Source: JAMXLO01 sp041487355 | Lineage (GTDB): Bacteria > Pseudomonadota > Alphaproteobacteria > Acetobacterales > Acetobacteraceae | Assembly (NCBI GenBank): GCA_041487355.1 | Contig: JBGPND010000214.1 | Span: 1 to 8,973 of the forward strand | Reading direction: 5' to 3' | Length of the DNA: 8,973 nt | Shown: positions 1-6,957 of the stretch, in pieces | Layout of the letters: each line of letters opens with the position of its first letter | Numbering within the stretch: position 1 is the first letter of the stretch | Translations under genes and position numbers: made by a program | Notes under the pieces: model-generated | The model's database searches: none | Told to the model about the DNA's origin: nothing | The model's input: the letters and a program-made list of their open reading frames with translations, nothing else

Positions 1-129
1 CGTCAGCCTTTGAATGGGCACTCCGCGGCGCGCGGGTTCCCCCTATGGACTACCGGCACAAGCCGCCATGCAGACGGGGGGGGCAATTTTGGACGCCGAT
101 GCGGGGTCAATTTTCAACGCCGGTTGACA
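1..129 (-). mobile_element. IS21-family insertion sequence, one end only (element continues beyond window)
   Basis: Read on the minus strand, the element starts at 129 with TGTCAACCGGCGTTGAAAA, followed by a TTGACCCC-type tract. This is the typical tip of IS21-family elements, which begin with TG and carry repeated terminal motifs. The transposase reading frame from 622 stops matching its family exactly at this tip, which marks an insertion boundary. The remaining ~108 bp are short and non-coding, as expected for a leader before istA. A GTG at 21 opens a frame reading V-P-I-Q-R-L-T to the window edge. That resembles the first residues of some IstA proteins, but seven residues are too few to call a gene. 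The other end, istA/istB and any target duplication lie outside the window. Confidence 0.65.
78..129 (-). repeat. IS21-type multiple terminal repeats (two copies)
   Basis: Two tandem, diverged copies of one motif lie at 103-129 (the outer tip) and 78-100. On the plus strand they share CAATTTT, then two variable bases, then ACGCCG, each after a run of four or more Gs. Such repeated terminal motifs are the transposase-binding sites of IS21-family elements. Only this end is visible, so no comparison with the opposite end is possible. Confidence 0.6.
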
Positions 130-622
130 GGGGCAAAGTCGACTGGCCCTGATGATACTGCATCAGCACGAAGCGGCGCAGGTCCGGGCCGAAATGGCCA
201 TCGACCCCCTCGGGCAGCGGAGCGACAATGGTCTGTCCGTCTGGTGTGACCCAGCGCTCGCGCCGGTAGCAGATCGCACGCACCGACAGCACAAGCTCCT
301 GCACCAGATACGTCTCGTAGCCCTTGAAGCGTGACCCCGCCGGGGCCGCCACTTTCAGCACCTGGTCCTCGACGCTGACCCGAGGCCTGATCTTGCCGCG
401 GCCACGGCGGTTCTCCTGCTTGCCCGACTTCGACGGCTCGGTGGCTTTCTCCATGCCGCTCGGTTTGATCGTTGGGCGGCCCTTCAGACCTTTCAGCCGC
501 GCGATCTCCGCGCGTTGCTCGCTGACCACTTGCTCCAGTGCGGCGATCTTACCCAACAGATCAACCAGCAGAGCCTCAAGTTCTGATCGGCTCAGCCCGG
601 ATAAGTGCGGTGGCGGTGGCAC
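130..622 (-). pseudogene. IS66-like transposase, N-terminal part, truncated by IS21 insertion
   Basis: The reading frame from GTG 622 gives about 164 transposase-derived residues. An N-terminal leucine- and glutamate-rich coiled-coil stretch (about residues 9-45) is followed by a basic, low-complexity linker. Next comes a segment with YRRERWVTPDGQ and GHFGPDLRRFVLMQYHQGQ, which I recognise from alphaproteobacterial IS66-like transposases. The catalytic DDE region should follow but is missing. After the ...STLP codons the frame enters the IS21 tip, adds seven foreign residues and stops at 107-109. The protein would therefore be inactive. No clear inverted repeat of this older element is visible between 623 and 765. 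The IS66 assignment is from memory of the family; that it is a transposase is firmer than the exact family. Confidence 0.7.
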
Positions 623-765
623 ATGCGCAGAGAATTGTACTTTCCCGCGTCGGGGGAATCCCCAAAATGCAAAGCGCCCGCGATTTTGCCGCTATTACGC
701 CGAGACCCGAAAAAAGGCCGGGAAGGTGGTGAAGATGGATTAACCAAGCCGGACGGTCGGGCGCT

Positions 766-2808
766 TCACGTCTTCGGCACGTTCCTCTCCAGCTCGGCGA
801 GCCAGGCGTTGGCGTTGCCGTCCGATGGTGCGCGCCAATCGCCGCGCGGCGACAGCGAGCCGCCCGCGCTCACCTTCGGCCCATTCGGCATCGCCGAACG
901 CTTGAACTGGCTGAACGCGAAGAAGCGGCGCAGGAACACCTCCAGCCAATGCCGTATCGTCGCCAGGTCGTAGGCGCCGCGCCGCTCGGGCGGGAAGCCG
1001 GGCGGCCAGTCGCCCTTCGCCGCGTCTCCCCAGGCATGCAGCGCCAGGAACGCGATCTTCGACGGCACGCAGCCGTGACGCAGCGTGTAATACAGGGTGA
1101 AGTCCTGCAGCGCGTAGGGGCCGATATGCGCTTCGGTGCTCTGCGGCGTCTCGCCCTCCTTGGTCGGCACTAGTTCGGGGGTGATCTCGGTGGCGAGGAT
1201 TGCGTCGAGTGTGGCCGGCACGTCCGCCGCGAACCGCTGCGCGCTGATCACCCAGCGGATCAGATGCTGGATCAGGGTCTTCGGCACCCCGGCATTGACG
1301 TTGTAGTGTGACATCTGGTCGCCCACGCCATAGGTGCACCAGCCGAGCGCCAGTTCCGACAGGTCGCCGGTGCCGATGACGATGCCGTTGTGGTGGTTTG
1401 CCAGGCGGAACAGGTAGTCGGTGCGCAGGCCGGCCTGCACATTTTCGAAGGTCAGATCGTAGACGTGTTCGCCACGCGAGAATGGATGGCCGATATCGGC
1501 CAGCATGCGTTCGGCCGCGGGACGGATATCCAGCTCCTGCCAGGTGACGCCGAGCGCCTCCATCAGCCTGATCGCGTTCGTCTTGGTGTGTGCGGAGGTG
1601 GCGAAGCCGGGCATCGTATAGGCAAAGATATTGCCGCGCGGCAGCCCGAGCAGGTCGAGCGCCTGGGCGCAGACGATCAGCGCCTGGGTGGAATCGAGGC
1701 CGCCCGACACGCCGATCACCACGCGCTTGATACCGGTCGCGCGCAGCCGCTGCGCCAGGCCGGACACCTGGATGTTGTAAGCCTCGTAGCAATCCTGCTC
1801 GAGCCGGTCGGCATCGGCCGGCACGAATGGATAGCGCTCGACCTTGCGTTCCACGCCGATGTCACCTTGCGGCGGGTCGAGCCGGAACCCGACGCGGCGG
1901 AACGCCGAGGGATTGCGCCGGCGGTTGGTATCGAAGCTGCCCATCTGCATGCGCTCGTGGCGCAGCAGGTCGAGGTCGATGTCGGCCAGGGCGAACTGGC
2001 TGGCCGAGGGGAAGCGCTCGGTCTCGGCCAGCGTCGCGCCATTCTCGAAGATCGATGCCTGGCCGTCCCAGGCGAGGTCGGTGGTGGATTCGCCGGCGCC
2101 GGCCGCCGCATAGAGATAGGCGGCGACGCAGCGGGCGGATTGCGAGCGGCACAGCAGGCGGCGCGTCTCGGCCTTGCCGATCGTGATGTTGCTCGCGGAA
2201 AGATTGGCGAGAACGGTGGCGCCGGCGAGCGCGGCCTGCGAGCTTGGCGGCACGGGGATCCAGATGTCCTCGCAGATCTCGGCATGCACGACGAGGCCCG
2301 GCACGTCCTCGGCGGCGAACAGCAGGTCGGTGCCGAACGGCGCGGTGTGCGCGCCGATGGGGATCTCGCCGCCCACCATCCCGTCGCCCACGACGAAATG
2401 CCGCGGCTCGTAGAATTCACGGTAGTTGGGCAGATGCACCTTCGGCACCACGCCGAGCAGCCGGCCGCGATGGATGGCGACCGCGGTGTTGTAGAGCGCA
2501 CCGGCGTGGCGCAACGGTGCGCCGACCAGCAACAGCGGCAGCAGATCGGCGGAGGCGGCAACGATCGAGGCGATGGCATCCTCCACCGCGTCCAGCAAGG
2601 TGGATTGATGCAACAGATCGCTGATCGCGTAGCCGGAAATGCCGAGCTCGGGGAACACGGCGAGCGCCGCGCCGCGCTGGTGGCACTCGCGCGCGACGGC
2701 AAGGATAGCCGCGGCGTTTGCCGCCGGGTCGGCGAGCGTGCAGCGCGTCGAGCAGGCGGCGACGCGGGCGAAGCCGTGGCGGTAGATCGAGCGAAACTCA
2801 AGGGCCAT
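766..2808 (-). CDS. nadE: Glutamine-dependent NAD+ synthetase (NadE, two-domain form)
   Basis: This enzyme makes NAD+ from nicotinic acid adenine dinucleotide, ATP and ammonia taken from glutamine, the last step of NAD synthesis, in the cytoplasm. Numbering here is from a GTG at 2820. The N-terminal nitrilase-type amidase carries the expected triad: Glu58 (FPELGISGY), Lys127 (VPKVHLPNYREFYE) and Cys183 (AEICEDIW). The C-terminal synthetase has the ATP-pyrophosphatase loop SGGLDS at 372-377, then FENVQAGLRTDYLFR and GTGDLSELALGW. It ends with FSQFKRSAMPNGPKVS and LSPRGDWRAPSD. The length of about 680 residues matches the octameric two-domain enzyme typified by Mycobacterium tuberculosis NadE. 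I prefer ATG 2808 because related proteins begin close to this point. GTG 2820 is possible, and neither has a strong Shine-Dalgarno sequence. The gene is intact and seems to be transcribed alone from the 2.8-3.0 kb region. Confidence 0.97.
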   Translation of the reverse strand: MALEFRSIYRHGFARVAACSTRCTLADPAANAAAILAVARECHQRGAALAVFPELGISGYAISDLLHQSTLLDAVEDAIASIVAASADLLPLLLVGAPLRHAGALYNTAVAIHRGRLLGVVPKVHLPNYREFYEPRHFVVGDGMVGGEIPIGAHTAPFGTDLLFAAEDVPGLVVHAEICEDIWIPVPPSSQAALAGATVLANLSASNITIGKAETRRLLCRSQSARCVAAYLYAAAGAGESTTDLAWDGQASIFENGATLAETERFPSASQFALADIDLDLLRHERMQMGSFDTNRRRNPSAFRRVGFRLDPPQGDIGVERKVERYPFVPADADRLEQDCYEAYNIQVSGLAQRLRATGIKRVVIGVSGGLDSTQALIVCAQALDLLGLPRGNIFAYTMPGFATSAHTKTNAIRLMEALGVTWQELDIRPAAERMLADIGHPFSRGEHVYDLTFENVQAGLRTDYLFRLANHHNGIVIGTGDLSELALGWCTYGVGDQMSHYNVNAGVPKTLIQHLIRWVISAQRFAADVPATLDAILATEITPELVPTKEGETPQSTEAHIGPYALQDFTLYYTLRHGCVPSKIAFLALHAWGDAAKGDWPPGFPPERRGAYDLATIRHWLEVFLRRFFAFSQFKRSAMPNGPKVSAGGSLSPRGDWRAPSDGNANAWLAELERNVPKT

Positions 2809-2937
2809 TCGGCAAGGCACCCGCTTCTGTCACGCGCGCAATATGGTGCATTGCGGCGGCGGCGTCACCCGGCGGGGGAGGGCTATCGCATTTGGCATCA
2901 GCGCCTTGCGCGGGCGCCTGCGCGTCTTCGCGGGCCC

Positions 2938-2966
2938 AGTATAAAGAAGGAAGAAGGCATTTTTAA
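2938..2966 (-). promoter_or_regulatory. Candidate sigma70-type promoter for nadE
   Basis: On the minus strand, TTAAAA (2966-2961) is separated by 17 bases from TATACT (2943-2938). The second hexamer fits the -10 consensus in five of six positions and the first fits the -35 consensus in four. The site is about 130 bases upstream of the nadE start codon and stands out in an otherwise GC-rich spacer. Its -35 hexamer lies inside the outer arm of the palindromic repeat. It was found by eye only. Confidence 0.35.
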
Positions 2967-3249
2967 CACGGAGAAGAAGATGAGGACGCACGGAGGTCAC
3001 GGAGAAGGCATTCATGCGCCCCCGGGTCAAGCGCGCGGGGGTGACGAGTGAAAACACGAGCGGTGAAGACAGTATCAGGAGGCGCGGTGCGCGGACCTTC
3101 AGGTAATCGCCTGCCTTTCCATCATTCACTCGATTGCCCTGGGCATGCTTCGCGCGGCGATGAAGTGTCTTCCGGCGTGAAGCGCCAAGAAGGTTCTACT
3201 CCGTGGTCACCGTGGGTCCTCTCTTCTTCTCCGTGATAAATGCTTTCTT
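2951..3249. repeat. Imperfect palindromic, MITE-like intergenic repeat (~300 bp)
   Basis: The left arm (2951 to about 3005) matches the reverse complement of the right arm (about 3195-3249). Both contain CACGGAGAAGAAGA, then GAGGAC, CACGG and CACGGAG, differing by a few substitutions and one- or two-base gaps. The outer ends also pair (AAGAAGGCATTT against AAGAAAGCATTT). A weaker inner pair sits at 3029-3052 and 3125-3150, sharing AAGC and GAGTGAA, and a short central stem at 3077-3084 and 3108-3116. No ORF in it resembles a known protein. Repeats rich in CACGGAG are common between genes in many bacteria. Whether this is a non-autonomous mobile element, or two independent copies in opposite orientation, cannot be told from one locus. 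Confidence 0.7.
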
Positions 3250-3307
3250 GCTCTGCTGACCATATGCGTCAGCGCTGCGGCGGGGGCTGTGACTGAGCGC
3301 CTGCGCC

Positions 3308-3583
3308 CTATCCGGCCGACGCGGGTGCGGGCGCGGTGTAGGGCACCAGGACGACGAGGGGATTGTGGAACTCGTTGAGATCATAGTACGGGATCACACC
3401 CTCCTCGATGGAGGGCGGTAGCGCCACGCCAGTCCCGAGCGCGGATGCGAGGGCGTCCTGCGCCTGGAATACGCTGTCTGCCGGGCTGCTGGCAGCCGAG
3501 GTCACCCCGGGCAAGCTGGGGAAGCTGATCCACCACGTCTTGCCGTCATCAGATGGCTCGGCGATCGCGATGTAGCTCTTCAC
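3308..3583 (-). CDS. hicB: HicB-like antitoxin, short form lacking the C-terminal DNA-binding domain
   Basis: The 91-residue product starts at GTG 3583, seven bases after a good ribosome-binding site. Residues 2-50 form the HicB partial RNase H-like fold: a first strand (KSYIAIAEP), the GKTWWISFPSLPGVTSA strands, and a helix with ADSVFQAQDALASAL. It then has LPPSIEEG and LVVLVPYTAP, the usual last strand of this domain. Full HicB antitoxins normally continue for some 35-50 residues with a ribbon-helix-helix or helix-turn-helix that binds the operon promoter. Here the protein ends in an alanine- and proline-rich tail, so autoregulation is probably lost. It could still bind a HicA toxin. The partner upstream, hicA, is frameshifted, so this may be an orphan antitoxin. 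The ORF is open further upstream, but those residues do not resemble HicB. Confidence 0.8.
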   Translation of the reverse strand: MKSYIAIAEPSDDGKTWWISFPSLPGVTSAASSPADSVFQAQDALASALGTGVALPPSIEEGVIPYYDLNEFHNPLVVLVPYTAPAPASAG

Positions 3584-3590
3584 CAGGATT

Positions 3591-3596
3591 CTCCTC
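3591..3596 (-). promoter_or_regulatory. Ribosome binding site of hicB
   Basis: On the minus strand GAGGAG ends seven bases before GTG 3583. It overlaps the last bases of the hicA stop codon (3597-3595), consistent with translational coupling of the pair. It supports GTG 3583 over the longer in-frame ORF. Confidence 0.7.
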
Positions 3597-3785
3597 AGCG
3601 CTGCGGCGGATATTCCCAGCCGGCCCCACGACAGATGGAGCGCAGTGTGCCGGGCTTGATGTCGCCCTTGTAGTTCGGCACCACGACTATGCGCCCGCCC
3701 TTCAGGAACAGCATGTGCGATCCCTTGCCCGGCCGCTCGATCCACCTCTCCACCGCAGCCGGTTCATCGCCTCGCGCGGCGTCAC
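3595..3785 (-). pseudogene. hicA: HicA toxin gene, disrupted by a one-base frameshift
   Basis: HicA toxins are about 60-residue mRNA interferases with a double-stranded-RNA-binding-like fold and a catalytic histidine in a G-S-H motif. Here one frame from GTG 3785 gives VTPREAMNRL, the usual N-terminal helix. The next frame gives WIERPGKGSHMLFLKGG, then DIKPGTLRSICRGAGWEYPP, ending at the TGA at 3597-3595, which is the rest of the toxin with the catalytic GSH. The spacing between the two halves is one base short of what the family needs (11 rather than 12 bases between the Leu and Trp codons). The likely lesion is a one-base deletion near 3754-3757. A GTG at 3753 in the second frame could start a 52-residue protein lacking the first helix. 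Order and spacing (hicA, then hicB 11 bases later) match a standard hicAB operon. A sequencing error is the main alternative. Confidence 0.75.
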
Positions 3786-3868
3786 GAACCGCGTCTGCCG
3801 CGAGACAGCGCCGCGACGAAGGTCGTCATCGCAATCTGGTGTGGCGAGAGCGCGCGGGTCAAGGCGAT

Positions 3869-6800
3869 TTACGCTACCGCCGCGGGCGCCATACCCTCGG
3901 TCGGCGCCGGTGCCCGGCCCGGCTCGCCGCCGGCCCGGTGGGCAAGCAGGGCCCTGCAGGCGGCCGCCGGCGACAGCCCGAGCGGCAGCAGCCGGCCGCG
4001 ACGGGTCGCGCGGATGCGTTCGGCTGGGGCCCCGAGATCGAACGCCACGACGTCGAGCCCCGCCTGCCACATCTGCGACAAAGTGTAGCTCCAGGTCTCC
4101 GGCCACAACGCGGGCAGGAACCCCAGCTCGGCCTGCTGCGAGCGGATCAGCTCCACCGCTTCCGCCTCGTCATAGCGGCCGGTGATGTACACCACGCCGG
4201 TGTCCAGCAGGCGCTTGTCGTCGCAGGTGTGGCCGACCACGACGAATTCCAGCCCGAGGCGCTGCGTGGCGACATGACGGGCGCAGGCGAGCAGGTATTC
4301 ATAGCCTTTCTCGATGCCGATCGCGCCGACAATGGCGATGCGCCGGCGCAGCCGGCTGATGCGGCGATCCGGCGGCGGCGGCAGCGCCGCATCGCTTTCC
4401 CACGCCGTCACGACGCAGGCGAGGCCAGGGAAATAATGTTGCAGCCGGCTCGCGACGTCCTGGCTCGGCACCACAACGCGGCGCGCCCCGCCCAGCACGC
4501 TGCGGGAACGCAGCCGCAGCCGTGACGGCCTGATGTCCTCTTCGATGTTGCCGCCGACATCCGCGTAGCAGGCTTCGCAGGTGGCGGCATCAGGCTCGCC
4601 GCAATAGCGCTTGTCGGCGCCGATCAGGGTGATGCGCGGGCAGACCCAGGCGTAGTCGTGCACCACGACGTCGTAGGGCACGTCGAGCGCATCTGCCAGC
4701 CCGAGCAATGCCGGGTCGTGCCCGATGAAATGATGCAGCTCGACCGAGACAGGCTTGTCCTCGCGCAGGAACCCAGCGAGGTCCGCCAGGCCAGCCTCGG
4801 TATTGAAGCGCAGATTGGGAAACGCCTCGTCGGAGCAGTCGGAGATCTGGCAACAGGTGCGGCCCCGCGGGTCGGTCAAGGGCGCAAGCACGATCGGGCG
4901 CATCCCCGACGCGGCGATTGCCTGGCAGCGCTCCGTCACGTGGCGCTTCACCCCGCCGGTGCGGCCGTGCGTGATCAGGATCACCGCACCCTTGCGGCTG
5001 CGCATGCCGCGCCAGCGCATCGCATCGATCCGGAAGCGCGCCGCGGCCAACGGGTCGGCTCGACGGAAGTCGCCGATCAACGCGTCATAGCCCGGGTGCA
5101 GCCGGTTCAGGATGGCAAGATTGCGCGCCAGAAGCTGCGCCTTGGCGCCGCCGAACGATGTGGTGCCGGCATGCGCCACGAACACGCCCGGCACCGCGAC
5201 GTGGCGCCAGCCGAGATGGCGGGCGCGAATGCAGAAATCGTTCTCCTCGCCGTAGCCTTGCGCGAACAGGTCCTCGCGCAGCAGTCCGACCTCGCCGAGG
5301 CAGTCGCGCCTGAGGTACATGCAGAACCCGTGCGCGGTCGGCACATCCACCACGCGGCCCGCATTGGCCCGGCGCGCGAGGCGATCCAGGCAGATGGTGG
5401 CGGCTTCATCCGGGACAGGATTCGGTCCGTCCTCGCGCGGATACGCGAATATCGTCGCGTTGTTGGAAAGCGGCGTCGCGGTGCCGATGTCGGGCGCGCT
5501 GTACGCCGCTTCGGCCAAACGCTCGATCCAGCCCGGCGGCACCAGCGTGTCGCTGTTCAACAGGATGACGTCACGGCCCGCGGCGGCGCGGATGCCGGCA
5601 TTGGCGGTGGCTGGGAAGCCGCGATTTGCCGGCTGTCGCCGCAGGACGATGCGGCCGCATTCGGCGAGCCCACGCAATTCCTCCATCAGCGCCGTCTCGG
5701 GCGAAGCATCCTCGACGACGATGCAACGGGCGCCAGGCGGCAGCGAACCGAGCACGCTCCCGATGCAGGCCAGCATCTGCTTGTGGCCGCGATAGACCGG
5801 AATGACGACATCCACCCCGGCAGCCCGGACGGCACGCCTGGCGACCGGGTGCACGCCCATGATGTCGGCTGGCACCGCCGGCAAACGCATATCGACCACG
5901 CGCGTGATCGCGCGCGACGAAGCGGGGAACAGCCGGCGTGCCAGTTCGGCCGCGCCGGCCGCGCTGCGCCGGTCTGCCAGCGGGTCGAGCGGGCTGCCGT
6001 AGAGGTTTCCGCCGCTGGCATCCAGCACGGCGATCGGAGCGGCGAGCCCGCGCAGGTCGGCAGCCGGTATGGCGAACCGCCGTGGCCTTGCCAGCGGCTG
6101 GGTATGGGGAACGTCGGGTGCAGGATCGTTCGCCACGATGCGAAGCGTTGTGCCGCTGGCGTCCCGCACCGTAAGCGCCGGCGCGCAATCCGGATCGTGG
6201 CGGAACCACGCCCAGCCGGTCAGTCCGCCATCCTGCGCACCGACGAAGCCTTCCACCTGGCCGATACTGGCGGCGTCGAGCGGGCTGCCGAACAGGTGAC
6301 GCCCCTTGAGGCAGACACCGATCCGGCTGGCCTCTCGCCATGCCTCGGGAAGCATGTATACCGCCCGCTGGCTGTCCATGTCGCGGCTGCGCCGGCGTGG
6401 CCGCGCGGCAATCGGCGATCCGTCGAGCAGGATAACGACCCGGTTCATGTCAGCCGATGGATCGAGCAATGTGACCCGCAGCCTGCCGTCTGCTGACAAG
6501 CCGCACCAGCCGACTTCGCCATGGCCAAGGGTGATCGCGTCGTGCAGCCGAAGGTTCACCGGCCCGCGAACATAGCCGTGGCGCGACAACAATTCGCGCA
6601 GATCCTGCGCGGCCAGATCATGCAAGCCTTGCCGATGACGAGAAGCGGCAAGCCCGAGCCACGCCTCCTGCACGTCGTCGCGCCTGGCAATCAGCTCGAA
6701 GGCCTCGGCGGCGCGCGGATCCTGCTGGCTGAGACGCATGGCAGCGATCGACAGAACGATCTCGCTGTCCGTCGGGGCAAGGCGCCTGGCATATTCATAG

Positions 6801-6892
6801 TGCCGCAACGCTGCCTGCGGATCGCCGCGTTGGGCTGCGGTCACCGCACGATCGCAGGCCTCCTGCACTGATGCGCCGCGCTCGTGCATCAC
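3869..6892 (-). CDS. Multidomain glycosyltransferase: TPR-like, two beta modules, GT2, GT4
   Basis: The 1007-residue protein probably builds a surface polysaccharide or protein glycan, with both transferases acting in the cytoplasm; no signal peptide or membrane segment is visible. Residues 10-105 look like TPR helices (GDPQAALRHYEYARRLAPTD). Residues 110-205 and 211-303 are two related beta-rich modules, each ending in GSPLD. Residues 360-600 form a GT2 domain: VDVVIPVYRG, VVEDASPE, NRGFPATANAG, the metal-binding NSDT (Asp448), and GYGEENDF with the likely catalytic acid. Residues 635-985 are a GT4-type domain: ITHGRTGGVKRHV, a cysteine cluster (751, 764, 772, 775), VGAIGIEKGYEYL, PETWSYTLSQMWQAGLDVV. 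In the GT4 EX7E motif the second acid is Gln940. The GTG at 6892 is favoured by AAGGA about 10 bases upstream; ATG 6889 is the alternative. Donor and acceptor sugars cannot be read from the sequence. Confidence 0.9.
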   Translation of the reverse strand: MMHERGASVQEACDRAVTAAQRGDPQAALRHYEYARRLAPTDSEIVLSIAAMRLSQQDPRAAEAFELIARRDDVQEAWLGLAASRHRQGLHDLAAQDLRELLSRHGYVRGPVNLRLHDAITLGHGEVGWCGLSADGRLRVTLLDPSADMNRVVILLDGSPIAARPRRRSRDMDSQRAVYMLPEAWREASRIGVCLKGRHLFGSPLDAASIGQVEGFVGAQDGGLTGWAWFRHDPDCAPALTVRDASGTTLRIVANDPAPDVPHTQPLARPRRFAIPAADLRGLAAPIAVLDASGGNLYGSPLDPLADRRSAAGAAELARRLFPASSRAITRVVDMRLPAVPADIMGVHPVARRAVRAAGVDVVIPVYRGHKQMLACIGSVLGSLPPGARCIVVEDASPETALMEELRGLAECGRIVLRRQPANRGFPATANAGIRAAAGRDVILLNSDTLVPPGWIERLAEAAYSAPDIGTATPLSNNATIFAYPREDGPNPVPDEAATICLDRLARRANAGRVVDVPTAHGFCMYLRRDCLGEVGLLREDLFAQGYGEENDFCIRARHLGWRHVAVPGVFVAHAGTTSFGGAKAQLLARNLAILNRLHPGYDALIGDFRRADPLAAARFRIDAMRWRGMRSRKGAVILITHGRTGGVKRHVTERCQAIAASGMRPIVLAPLTDPRGRTCCQISDCSDEAFPNLRFNTEAGLADLAGFLREDKPVSVELHHFIGHDPALLGLADALDVPYDVVVHDYAWVCPRITLIGADKRYCGEPDAATCEACYADVGGNIEEDIRPSRLRLRSRSVLGGARRVVVPSQDVASRLQHYFPGLACVVTAWESDAALPPPPDRRISRLRRRIAIVGAIGIEKGYEYLLACARHVATQRLGLEFVVVGHTCDDKRLLDTGVVYITGRYDEAEAVELIRSQQAELGFLPALWPETWSYTLSQMWQAGLDVVAFDLGAPAERIRATRRGRLLPLGLSPAAACRALLAHRAGGEPGRAPAPTEGMAPAAVA

Positions 6893-6957
6893 CTGGCGTC
6901 GATCCTTTCGTCCCGGGCCACAAGGACAAGAATCTCACGCGCGCTGTTAATGAACCC

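Noticed and set aside
623..765. Search for an inverted repeat end of the IS66-like element or a terminator after nadE
   Set aside because: Only a short GGGG...CCCC pairing near 652-664 is seen, too weak to call a terminal repeat or a terminator.
1390..3051. 553-residue open frame on the plus strand
   Set aside because: It is the mirror of nadE, which has complete family motifs on the minus strand. The product is Arg/Gly/Ala-rich and matches nothing I recognise.
2830..3129. 99-residue minus-strand frame upstream of nadE
   Set aside because: It reads through the palindromic repeat and the nadE leader. The composition is that of translated repeat DNA and there is no plausible domain.
3786..3868. 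Small ORF between the large glycosyltransferase and hicA
   Set aside because: An ATG at 3828 gives only about 15 residues with no ribosome-binding site or similarity.
4658..6496. 612-residue open frame on the plus strand
   Set aside because: It lies antisense to the large glycosyltransferase, which shows clear GT2 and GT4 motifs. High GC in third positions explains the open frame.
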